From Undaria pinnatifida (Eukaryota > Sar > Phaeophyceae > Laminariales > Alariaceae): a DNA stretch of 64,000 nt. The translations under genes were made by a program, and so were the position numbers. Numbering within the stretch: position 1 is the first letter of the stretch; every line of letters starts with the position of its first letter. The stretch spans positions 5,578,628 through 5,642,627 of the forward strand of contig JABAKD010000013.1 of assembly GCA_012845835.1 (NCBI GenBank). The letters are read 5' to 3'. The notes beneath the pieces are model-generated. The model made no database searches. It saw only the letters and a list, made by a program, of their open reading frames with translations, and had not been told where the DNA came from. Below are positions 11,558-21,955 of the stretch, piece by piece.

Positions 11558-14500
11558 ACTTTGGCAGCGCCCCAAGGCGTCATCCGTCAGACGAAGAACG
11601 AGTTTATATCGCTCATGGCTATGCGCGCTCATGGCCATACGCGGTGCTTGGCTTGCGTAGTGTTGTGTTATTGAATGTGTGTGTTAGCGTGTATTTCTCA
11701 CGCGCTTCTTCCTTTGACAAGACTGATTGCATGCCGTGCGGGGTCGGGGAAGAGCCGATGCACTTCTGCCTGCATCGTTCGCACGCGGCTACCGAACTCT
11801 CTTGTGTGAATATTGATCCTTCGAACGTTTGGTCCTAGTGAGGGTTTCGTGAGGAAGCGATGCCCCGCCTTGGCGGAGCAAGCGCCTTCCATGGTGTGGC
11901 CCGATCGCCGCGCAGCACGTAAAGGGTCTATTCTTTTGACACGTGCTACGGTAGCGGTGATGGGTCATTTGTTTTACCAATCGGTATCTGGTGCACAGCG
12001 CAGTAGTTGTACTCACACGAGTATGCTCTGAAGAGTATGCGGATACTGTTTGGAGGGGAGACGATTTAGGTTAGGTGATAGTCGTGGGGGGTCATCCATC
12101 CGTGGTGCAATATTAGCTAGATCGTGCGTGACGCAACGATGCCCTATTTCGTAGAGGTGGCTATGTCCTCTGTACAACTTCCATTCCACCTACGTGAAGT
12201 TGCGTCCGCACGATTGACAGTTTTGGGTGGGTCTCCCAGTATGCGAGCCAATCACTTGAGAGGCAACGAGAAGGGTAGCCCTGCCAGTTTTATTTGTCCC
12301 TCTCTTTAATCTCCAGCGCCCGCTTGCAGGATCTGTACGTTCTGCGGTAGTCTTACTAAACATGCAGTCGTCACAAGTGTCTATCTACCCTTTTTCCCAT
12401 CCAGTGCTTGTTCAGGTTTTTGTATCGATTAGGGTGTGACATTCTGTCCACTTATCGACTTTCATAGAAGTTTTGCTTGGTCACGCTCGCGCGGTTCCGC
12501 GACGCGAGAAAACAGCAAGAGCCATATATAGTCTAGTACTTTACCGGGGTTCAAACCCTCAAGGTCCGCCCAGCAGTGCGCTGTGACACATTTTTGTATT
12601 GGTCATTACTGTACGGATAACGACAACGCGACAGGGAGTGTGTGGGGTGGACGCCCAAGGAATACGAGTTCTCGCTTGCCCTCGGAAATGATTGTTATGT
12701 AGCTCTGCGTGCTTCATGTTAAAGGTAGGCGAAAGGGCACGGATGGGTCCAGTACGGGCCGGAGTTGGTAGATGAAGTCCGAAGATAGTAAGGCAGCCAT
12801 CGGCCACTTGTCGCCGACGCCAATCCGCGCAAGGGAAGAGACAAGGGCTTTAGGAGTGCCGCCGTCATTGTGGGGCCCACAGCATTGGCGTATGTAATCT
12901 GGCTCTGGATTGAAAATTTTGGCATGTGTGTTTCGCGGTGTCGTTTGTCAGCAGCCAGCCAGCTTAGGTGCGCTAGAATTTATGGTGATGCGGATTCGCT
13001 TAATGGTTTCGCTTCGCTTCGCCTTGTCTTACATTACTTTTGGTTTTTAATTGTTTCCTTTTTGTGTTGTGTTTGACTCTTGTTCTCGCTATGCTTTGGC
13101 TCTCTTCCGTATCGTTTCGCCCGTCCTGCGCCCCTGATTTTCTCCTTATCGACGTGGATTTGAGTGGTGTTTTTCTCGTTTTTGTCCAATTAGCAGTAGG
13201 ACGGGGGTCCGTAGGGCACGCTTCTGAAGTCGATCTGACCTACAGTAGGACGACCTTCATTACTGATGGTCGTTGAAGAGACATCGCGTTTCGATTTTAA
13301 GCTAGTTTTTCCCGAGTATGTATTTTTGATCGTTGATGTTTTTTGCATCGGCGTTTCGTACGTAGAATATGACTTCGTTCTTGGATGTTTGATTTCCTTT
13401 TTTTATTTACCCTTTCCTCTATGTATGCGGTCGTGTCTGTCTTATGCATTCCGACTGGCCTTTGGCACAATTAGTAAACACTTTTGGGACATCAAAGGGG
13501 AAACGTGACACTAATGCACGACGAATGCAGCATCGGTTGGTTTAAATTTCTGGCTTGCTGGATCACGTCAAGTGCCCGGGACTACAGCAATGAAAGGCGT
13601 TGGAGGTTAAATGGGTTGCGTTTACAAGCTCATCAATTCATACAACAGGTACTGGTGCGCACTCCCGCTATTAAAGGTCAGCTAACCTCTTGGATTGGTC
13701 GCTATGCCTTGACTCTCAATAGGATTAATGCGAAACCAACAATGTGTTGTACATCATAGACGGCTGTGTGAGGCATGCGATCGAAATGGCCGCGGCTGTG
13801 ACATCCAACTCCGTAGAATTCACGACAATGCTACCTTGAACGGTATCACTATGCAGCGGATTTGATACGCTTGAAGTCGATCTGACAAGGTTTCGGTTTA
13901 CCTCCGAAATTTAACAACACAGGAAAGCATGCTGACTGTTACCCAAAACCCTAGGATACGAGCCAGGATGGCTCATTATTGCACCCTATGAGTCAAACCG
14001 GCGCTAACGGCCACGGAATCTAGCACGGCCTCTTACGTTTTGCTTGGAAACAAAAGTTGCGCTGGAATCAACGATTAACATTGACTATAAGGACCTAGCG
14101 TATTCCTTCACAAGGTTAGTTAGCCCTGTAAATTGCATATTTCAGACCAGTATTCCAAAAGAGCTCCAACAAACTTCGTTCGGCGGTTGACACGGTGATG
14201 AATGACAAGCAAGCACAACACGCGATATATCTTCATTGCGTCTCCTTTTCCCGACGTTATAGACTATGCTTATTCACTCACACCTTTGTTCATCATCCTC
14301 GTGTACTGTCTCAAGTGACTCTAGCTCCTCGGGTACCCTTATCCTCATACATTTCAGCGGTGGTAACCATGGTAAGCATAATGTCCGCACCAATTGCCCA
14401 GTCGAGAGTGGAGACAGGCCAGCACCCCCGTCAACGAAAACTCCTGTGACTACCGTTATTGTAGGGGGGGGGGCGTGTCTGGAATGTGGCCGCGGGCCGG

Positions 14501-15085
14501 AATCACGATACCGCAGGGAGCTGTCGTAGAACTACGAATCCAGTAAATGGCATGAAAAATTGAAATTCTTGCGAATGAACCGCACACGCTTCTTAAGATG
14601 GTCGTTTTCAGTACCTTGGTTGTTTTTTTTGTCCCACTTCGACCTCAGCTCCCCAGTCCCTCCGTCTCATATTGTTACCTGCCTTTTTCGGTGGCCCCCT
14701 CACCAACCACAAACGCCCGTTGTTCAAGCTAATTGGTATTGGCTACATATCCGTGTGGAGGTAGGTTGGAACATCGATTCCACTGCCGATGCCTTTCCTC
14801 GACGCGTTGTACCCCACTATCGTCGGACGTTACACACATTGCCAATCTTGTGAGGTGTATCGTCGATGGTTGACAACAGTGGTTTTGACCCTCTGAACAA
14901 CGCTCCTGCTTTACCGCCTAGGCCATTACCCTACAAACGTGTTGCGGCTATGAAGAGGTAACTCATCGGGCGAGTGTGGCTAGGCTCGAACTACCTCTGC
15001 GGAGGAGCAAGAACACGGCAAACGCTCTGGGAAACGAGAAATATCGCGGCAACGGTACGTGCTACGATGATAGAGGCGGCATGTT
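11558..15085. other. Unrecognised stretch downstream of the epimerase gene
   Basis: It contains the presumed 3' untranslated region and about 3.4 kb with no recognised gene. Open frames are short; a T-rich part at 13.0-13.5 kb gives hydrophobic translations without family likeness. A GGGGTTCAAACCC block near 12547 resembles a Pol III B box but lacks a matching A box. A 13-base phrase (GAAGTCGATCTGA) occurs near 13217 and 13871. Confidence 0.4.
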
Positions 15086-15088
15086 GCC

Positions 15089-15275
15089 TGTGAAACGGTT
15101 TCTGAGTGACGGTGCTTCTTAACCTGACATCGTCGGAAACAGGTTGACTATTTTTGCAGGATTCTCGTTTTATACCTAGACAATATGATGTTTCATCCGG
15201 TGTAGCAGTTTTATTTTTCTCCACATCAGGTTTTGGGAGGGACATGTCTTAACCTCTTAAAGTGAGGGACCTCAC
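15089..15275 (-). repeat. Dispersed repeat T, copy 1
   Basis: The minus strand aligns over about 185 bases with 18983-19166 and, over a shorter stretch, with 63884-64000. All begin TGAGGTYCCTCA and continue through a TTAAGAC block. In one frame the three copies translate to related peptides. This copy has an ATG at 15245 and a frame running to 14991 (84 codons), including the phrase SLPKPDVEKNK. Confidence 0.8.
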
Positions 15276-15980
15276 AAAACACGTGGGGCACCTCTATCGT
15301 AGCAGACGTCCGACCGTTCCCGCAAATGAGATCGACTGAGGCCCCCGCGGCGGTGGATTGCTGTCTCATGCTAACCGAACTTTCTCCCTGTCACTTAAGG
15401 GCATATATCGGATCAGGTGTACGAAATACTCAAGCTTTCATTACGAGTGACGAATAGGGATGTCTTGGAAAATTTTGTTCTGTCACAACTTTATGATTCA
15501 TCTGGAATCTCCCGCCTTCTCTGGCGGTCACGGACAGAAGTGGTCACAGCACCCTCTTGAGATTGTGCTGCTGTTCTTGGGCTGTCATCACCAGCCTAGA
15601 CTATGGACGACCTGGACTTAAAGATCGCACTTGACACTACTATTAATACCAAAAAAAAAAACCTGTTGTGGATTATCCGCGGACCAACGCCCGAATGGGT
15701 AGTGTGGACCGGAACTGGACCAAATATGGCGGAAAGGCTGTTTTCTCGTGGCCGGGGGGGTTGTTTGTGGGTGAGCTTGCGCAAGTCCCGCACTACCCGG
15801 AAATATGCCATTCCGGGTGGCGATCTCCACCGCACCTGACCTCAGAGGTCAGGTCCGGCCGACATACTCACGCATCTGGATACAACGGCGGCTTGCGCTG
15901 CCGACGTAGTAATAAAGACCGCCAGTAGGGACAGCTCGCGCTATCGCTATCGCGGGAACCGAAGGGCACGCCACTTAGGG
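15276..15980. other. Unrecognised stretch
   Basis: Open frames on both strands at 15.6-15.9 kb are fully overlapping and unrecognised. A near-perfect 17-base palindrome (CTGACCTCAGAGGTCAG) lies near 15837-15853. Confidence 0.4.
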
Positions 15981-16105
15981 GCTGGATTGCAAATGTAATT
16001 GAGTTCACTTCACACACGACGTGTATAAAAATACATGGAAGTGTGGTTCGAGCTTAAGGTTTGTTTTTCCCCATGCGTCGGAGGACACATATATAGAACA
16101 AACAA
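15981..16105 (+). repeat. Dispersed repeat V, copy 2
   Basis: Second copy of the repeat at 710-835, in the same orientation, sharing CTGGATTGCAAAT, GTGTATAAAAA and the GAGCTTA/TTTTCCCC end. Both copies are diverged. Confidence 0.6.
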
Positions 16106-17568
16106 ACAACCAAACTGTGGCCTCGGTGTTGCTGTCCAGCCACAAGATGTAGTCGAGGAACTGCAGCTGTTTTCTTCCTTCACGTTTTGGTGAGAAGGCA
16201 TCCCCTGCATGCACCGTTATGCAACAGTTCGCCTGTTTGTTATACTACGCAGTTTATCGGCGTGTACCACAGTAGGATATATGCACGGCGATATGCAGAA
16301 CACCAACATCAACGATGACGCCCTCCATTTCTGGACGCCCCTGGCTGTGGGACTTACTTTGCACTTGTCGCTTGATACTTCGTGATGACGGGGGGATGGC
16401 TCAACTTGTCCGCGACGACAAAGATCGCCGCCTATTTCCGACCCCGAGAGTTAGCTGTTCCTGAGACGCACATCCCCAACTTGGACTTCTGTGTACTCTA
16501 CGTCTCATGTTTAAGCTCAGTTTGGTCCCAGCTCCCCACCATCGACGTCTTCAAGTAAACACGAACCACCTAACCGGCGCCAACCCGTTGGACTTGGTCT
16601 GAGGCACCGGCCTGTGGCACGGCGACCACCTGGTTCGACGCGTGCATCACCGGGGATTTAATATCATCGCCTTCACAATCATTGACGTACACCGCCTCTC
16701 AACAGGCAAGATTCGCTTGTCAAGTTTTTCCCCGTCCGCGCCACCCTCCCAACCGAGTCTCACATCGAATAATGGTGTCGACGAAGGTTGTGGCTCCCCT
16801 TTTGATCCCCGATGGCGATGTTCGATAGGTACGTGATTCTCTCTCCTTCTCGCCACTGTTCAACAAGACTAAGAGTGCACTCTCTTTCACGACCGCCCCT
16901 CATGCCAATCACTGCGTGAGCTAGACAGCCAGGGTACCATTTTTATTTCTATTACTATCATATCATTTTAGGCGGTCACCATGATGGTTATCGAGTCAAA
17001 GCATATCATATTGTGCGGGAGAGAGAACCCTAACTTCGCACAAGGAGAATGATGGCATCAAGTAGTGTGAATGTTGTAAGGCACCCAAGAGGCGGTTCCA
17101 TAGTAATATCCATTCATTGCTGTCCATGGATTGGTCGCACCTGAAAACGAAGTATCTTATTGGTGCTGTCGTCCATAAGCAAAAAGGGAGGCACGAGGTA
17201 CCGTAGTCCGTATTACGAGCGGTTATAGGAAGGTAGCAGTTCACTCTTCATGCGACTCGCCAAACACCTCACGGCGCTTCGCGCTGGGTGCAAACAAGGT
17301 CTGCCTGGATGGGGAAAACCCGATGTGCTCTGTCCCGGCATGGTAGGGATGCGAGGGTTTATGGTCATACGACTACAGCCATGCACAAACTGAGACCCCA
17401 TCCTCCCCCCCCCCCCGATCCATAACGCTGATCGCTGCCATAAAAAAAGCCTGCTGTATTACAAGGCTGTTCATTTGAGATTGTCGTTGTTTTTCGGAAT
17501 GTAACTTTCGGTGTTATTGGTGATGGCATCGCAAAACCACCAAGGAGCCAAAATTGAAGATGCGGATT
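16106..17568. other. Unrecognised stretch, possible coding scrap
   Basis: At about 16381-16555 a plus-strand frame reads through a coding-like stretch (GGWLNLSATTKIAAYF is part) before a stop. It has no start, no clear splice sites and no family I recognise. The rest holds nothing I can support. Confidence 0.25.
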
Positions 17569-18055
17569 GAAACACTGACGCGTCTCGAGGCTTTGTCTGC
17601 ACCGAAGTATCTGTTAATATTAAATGTGAAGAAGATATGAGGTAGTTTGAAAGTGGCGCTTACGTGGTGAAAACGTGGAAACGAAGAAGAGATGCACGAG
17701 AAGCAAGGAAATGCAAGGAGGTGCATGTAGTGATCGAGGCAGGCCTGACCGTCACCTGATAAGTGCGGCACTATACCCATGTTACGGGCAGATGTCCTCT
17801 ACGGGTCGTTATACTCACCGACCGACTGTGTGTTCTATAGTGACGTTCCTTGCAATATTCCCGGCAACATTCCCCGATGCTTATGGTCAGTAGGTGGTTA
17901 CAACTTGAAAATAGAATACACCGACGGATAGTAACAAACCGAGATTCCCTGTATATTGTATTTCTTAGCATCTAGAGTAAGATACTTTGTTTACCAAGGG
18001 TAGTGACTAAGAATCCAATAGGTTCTAATATACAGCAAAATCCATGTTCCAATAC
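17569..18055 (+). repeat. Dispersed repeat R, copy 1
   Basis: About 490 bases align with 21443-21955 in direct orientation, starting GAAACACTGAC then CGTCTCGAGGCT. Shared blocks continue through ACCCATGYTAMGGGCAGATG, TTCCTTGCAATA and AACAAACCGAGATTCCC. Small insertions and deletions separate the copies. No terminal repeats or protein domain were seen. The spacing of about 3.9 kb could reflect a segmental duplication or two insertions of one element. Confidence 0.85.
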
Positions 18056-18439
18056 GCATCCTTTGATGAGAAGTCAGCTAGAGAAAGTTAATACTCGAAA
18101 GAATAAACACAAATGGTGCAACATATTTAGACCTATGTGTACGAACATCGACAATATGGATGCAACCATGTCACTCAGATACTCAAAATACGAATGGAAC
18201 AACATATCCAGATCCGTTTCATGAACAGCTGTAATATGGATGAATTCATGCAACAAAATAATACACGTTGAAAAATTACCAGCGAGAAATACACTACATG
18301 AGAAGCGCAAACCCATCTGCTCGGTGTTTAACACGCCCCCTGGATTTATGCCTAGAGCTATACGAAACTGAAAAAGAAGAGCTGTGGGCGCTTGTGCAGA
18401 ACATCGAAAACGCGGACTATTCAGTTTTAGGTGTGTACG

Positions 18440-18550
18440 AACGTACCCAAAACAATGTCTACGAATGCAAAGAGTACTGTAGTAGAATACAGGGGTACTA
18501 TACGTACTGAAAATAATGTCTACGAATGCAGAGAGTACTGTAGTAGACTG
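18440..18550 (+). repeat. Two-unit tandem duplication, period 61 bases
   Basis: The block AATGTCTACGAATGC, followed by AGAGTACTGTAGTAGA, occurs near 18454 and again 61 bases later. The units differ at a few bases. Confidence 0.8.
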
Positions 18551-18721
18551 CGTAGTGTACTCGTATCGCACAAGCTATAATAGTCGTGATGCTGTTTTGT
18601 TGATCAGCGAGTTATATCTCGGAAAAATATATCGGCAGAATGTATATGTTGTACTGTTACTACGCCCTCTCAATTGAATCATATAGCAAATAGCAAATCC
18701 ATGAAAATCGGGATTGTAGAC

Positions 18722-18893
18722 TTACCATGTGACTAGCGCTATGCTGCACCGTGCATGCACCACATACTGAAAGTGTCGAGTTACCATGTCTTCCGTGCCA
18801 TACTGCACCTGTGCATGTACCACCTACATAAAATTGCTACATGCCATATCTTCAGTGCTACACCGTACGGTGCATGTACCACTTGCAGTCTGT
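18722..18893 (+). repeat. Three-unit tandem repeat, period about 60 bases
   Basis: Units start near 18722, 18781 and 18841. Each contains a CCATGT/CCATAT block, a GTGC..TRC block and GTGCATGYACCAC. Divergence between units is moderate. Confidence 0.75.
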
Positions 18894-18982
18894 GAACGTA
18901 TGGTGCTCCTATTTCTACGGAAAAATACGTGTACGTACACTAGTGACGCGTGCTACGATGACGTGACACCACATTTATTTAC

Positions 18983-19166
18983 TGAGGTTCCTCAATTTGG
19001 GAACTTAAGACCTCTCCCCAAAACCGATTTGGAGAGAAATAAAATTGCTACCGCGGATGCAAAGTCCAATGGCCTAGGTACACGACGAGAATCGTGCAGA
19101 CAAAACCACCCATTTCCAACGGTTTTGGGGTCACAAGCCCTGTCATTCAGAAACTATTTTAAGCGA
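18983..19166 (+). repeat. Dispersed repeat T, copy 2
   Basis: Plus-strand copy of the family at 15089-15275. It begins TGAGGTTCCTCAATTTG and ends near the shared CATTCAGAAACTATTTT block. The shared frame reads PLPKTDLERNKIATADAK here, matching the other copies at many positions, but the start codon is lost. Confidence 0.8.
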
Positions 19167-19387
19167 AAAGTGTTACATGCCACGTAGCACCGGTCTAGTC
19201 ACAGGTGCTACTAATGCTATCTATCATTGACTACAATTTGCAGGAAATCTCGTTGCACTACGTTCATACCAACAAGCAGTCGTCAAAAGCCAACCGTGAT
19301 TTCTAGTTTAAGAGTTGCTGTTAATTGTCGACGCAAGTCGAATACAGCAAAAGAGGCAAATATACCGTGTCGTACAGCAGTTGTAGT

Positions 19388-19442
19388 ACGATGATGACGA
19401 TGGCGGTGATGATGGTGATGGTGATGATCGGTGTAGACGGAG
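19388..19442 (+). repeat. Short GAT/GGT-rich triplet repeat
   Basis: An imperfect run of GATGATG/GGTGATG triplets over about 50 bases. No function is implied. Confidence 0.6.
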
Positions 19443-19878
19443 ACATAGACCCGATCAGGAGTGCTGGTATCCTGTTATTTTGCGGTCATTGCGGTTGGGT
19501 GCGTCGCCTGAAGGGCTTCGTTTCGGCTTGCTATAGTTGCTGGAGGTGTTTTCATGCCCGCAAAAAAAAACACGGTGCAACTAACCCTTTGTGTCCCCAG
19601 TCCTCAACATAAGAATTTCGAAAAAAATGTCGAACATCCGACTTTGTATTACTTTTAATACGTCCGCTGCGATACCGATCGAGCTCGTTGCACGCTTTGG
19701 TTTGTAGCTCACGAACCACGTGGCTGGTACGGAACAGGTTTGAGATACTAGCGGCCATGTACTATAACGTATTTGTTGATAACCGTGGTGAGGATGTCGT
19801 CAAGCTGGCGCTGTGTTGGATTGCAGTTGGCGGTGATGCCGACTCTTCATGTGCAACATGGGAATTTGGAGCGGACCA

Positions 19879-20319
19879 CTAAGCATTTCCGGAGATTACG
19901 TTTTCACTGCGAGTGCTCGACACAGCCGTGAGGTAAGCGTCTGTGTTGTTTGACCGCGGAGATGTCGTTGTTGTGGTGGGTGGAGTGGTAGCCGCTGTTG
20001 TAGATGGCGTTTCTTCTGACGTGGCAAGTACTACTGCTGTTGAATGAGAAGTTGCCGATGCCACCTCGTAGATGAAGAAACTTATGCCGGTTGAAACATG
20101 CTGTGGGATAAAAAAGACGCCAATGATATCGCCGATGCCTTCTCGATTCGATTTACTCGTAATCGTACGGGTAGGAGTTGGTGACGTGTTGTTGATGGCA
20201 TCATTGGCTGAAAAACTACTTTTGATAAAGAATTGGCCATGTAGTAGGCCTAACCGAGAAACGACATTTACTGTGTTCCCTCCCCCGTAAAACCTTGAGC
20301 GTGAAAATGCTGTGTTGAT
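19879..20319 (-). CDS. Putative threonine-rich exon or gene fragment, unknown function
   Basis: A minus-strand frame is open for about 147 codons, from an upstream stop near 20320 to TAA at 19879. It reads through FYGGGNTVNVVSRLGLLHGQ and a block containing VFFIPQHVSTGISFF, then a threonine/serine/proline stretch (STTAATTPPTTTTTSP). An ATG at 20064 would give only the last 60 residues. A CAACACAG near the 5' end could be a splice acceptor, making this a terminal exon. Low-complexity threonine-rich tails occur in secreted or wall proteins, but I recognise no domain. It may equally be a chance frame. No partner exons were identified upstream (above 20320). Confidence 0.3.
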   Translation of the reverse strand: MNTAFSRSRFYGGGNTVNVVSRLGLLHGQFFIKSSFSANDAINNTSPTPTRTITSKSNREGIGDIIGVFFIPQHVSTGISFFIYEVASATSHSTAVVLATSEETPSTTAATTPPTTTTTSPRSNNTDAYLTAVSSTRSENVISGNA

Positions 20320-21442
20320 TTATTCTGTGCACGGTGCATAGATAGTGTACAGTTTGAGCGGATCACAACTGCCGTACATACGTTGGGAAGCCTCTTTGCT
20401 GCGAGCAGGGACCCGTGTACAGATGAAGGTGAGGGATTTATATATCCCAGATCTACGGAAGGTGTTCCGTGCCAGGCGGTGTAGTTGGAGATGTGTCGGC
20501 CCTCGGTTTTTCCCCTGTACCAAACTTTGTACCCGATTCGTCAACACCTTGGCTGTGTGAAACTACTCGTGTAGTTCTTCTCGCACAGATGGTCGAGGAC
20601 GAATATGTTCGGGTTCGGTAACCGGTTGCCCTTCCACAACATTGGAGACTTTGGAATTACACACGGGTAAACATGAAGAAATTTCTTCTTGATGGTAGCC
20701 GTTGATCTTGCTGCTTGCATGGTAGCTTAACAGCAGTCTAGACCTTGCTGTACACGTAGTCGTGTGTTAGGAGTTATACATACTTCGTGGAAATGTGGAA
20801 ACAGTTCCATGGAGATGAAATGCTCTGATTCTTCGAGTCTGATACATACCTATAACGTGGAAGCGTCAAGAAGATGGTAAAGGATGATCTCCTTGCCTTG
20901 TGTGAGACATGGTTTTACCTTGTCGGTATCAAATCAGAAGCTGGAGATGATATATGCCTCATTTGGGCTGATTTGCTGACGACCTTGCCGCACGTCTACA
21001 GCGGTTGGTCTTCTCGTCATATTATAAAAAAAGCTCGAGGACAAATTCTCTTGCGTACTTCGTACTACTGTGTACCTTGAAGAAACGGCTTGAAATACGA
21101 CTTCGCGCGTACAATAGCGCTCGAGAACCGGGACTCTCTGTCTGCTATACGCGCGATAGAGCGCTAGCTGTCTTGTTCCTGCTTCTCGCGTGAAGAAAGC
21201 AGTCTCTTCTTTCGATTATACCTGAAATACTTTACTCGTGAATGCGATGCCTCTGCTGTGTCGAGGGTGACTTTGCTCCTTGAAACGTTGAATCCTTGCT
21301 CCGTGAAGAACTTTCAAAATTCCTACGAACTTGATGAAGTGCAGATCCTTCCTCAAACTTCTCGGAAACGCTTGGCAAACAGAGCGGGACGCCGTTGCAT
21401 GGTGACAGTCGATATATAGATCAATAGGTAAGGATCATGACC
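20320..21442. other. Unrecognised stretch
   Basis: Only short open frames without recognisable features. No repeat or RNA structure was seen. Confidence 0.4.
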
Positions 21443-21955
21443 TGAAACACTGACACGTCTCGAGGCTGTCTTTGTGCTTAGAGTTGCAGAGGTTGCACCG
21501 AAGGGTCTGTTAGGATCGCTTGTGAAGAAGAAAAAATGAGATAGTTTCAGAATGACGTTTATGTGGTAAAAAGATGGAAACGAAAGAGAGAAGCAGGGGA
21601 AGCAAGGACATGAAAGAAGGTGTAGGAAGTGATCCAGGCAGGGCTGAATGTCCACTGACCAATACGGCACAATACCCATGCTAAGGGCAGATGTACACTA
21701 CGGGGCGTTATACTTACCGACAGACCGTTGTATAGTAAATTTCCTTGCAATAGTCTCAGCAACGCTCCCCGATACGTATGTTGGGAACCTGGCTACAATT
21801 TTAATCTTAAATATACCGATGGGAATTAACAAACCGAGATTCCCCGCACATTTCATGTTTTGCATCTAGAGTAGGTACTTAGTGCATTACGGGTAGTAGG
21901 GACTACTAATCAAATAGATACTAATGAACTGCGAAGTTCATGTCCCATTACAGAC
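21443..21955 (+). repeat. Dispersed repeat R, copy 2
   Basis: Direct copy of the repeat at 17569-18055, slightly longer because of a small insertion near 21470-21490. It shares the TGGAAACGAA, ACCCATGYTAMGGGCAGATG and AACAAACCGAGATTCCC blocks. Confidence 0.85.

Noticed and set aside
11240-11638. Minus-strand 132-codon frame
   Set aside because: Antisense to the last epimerase exon; a shadow of the real coding frame.
12520-12565. tRNA gene on the plus strand
   Set aside because: A B-box-like sequence is present, but no A box at the right distance and no cloverleaf.
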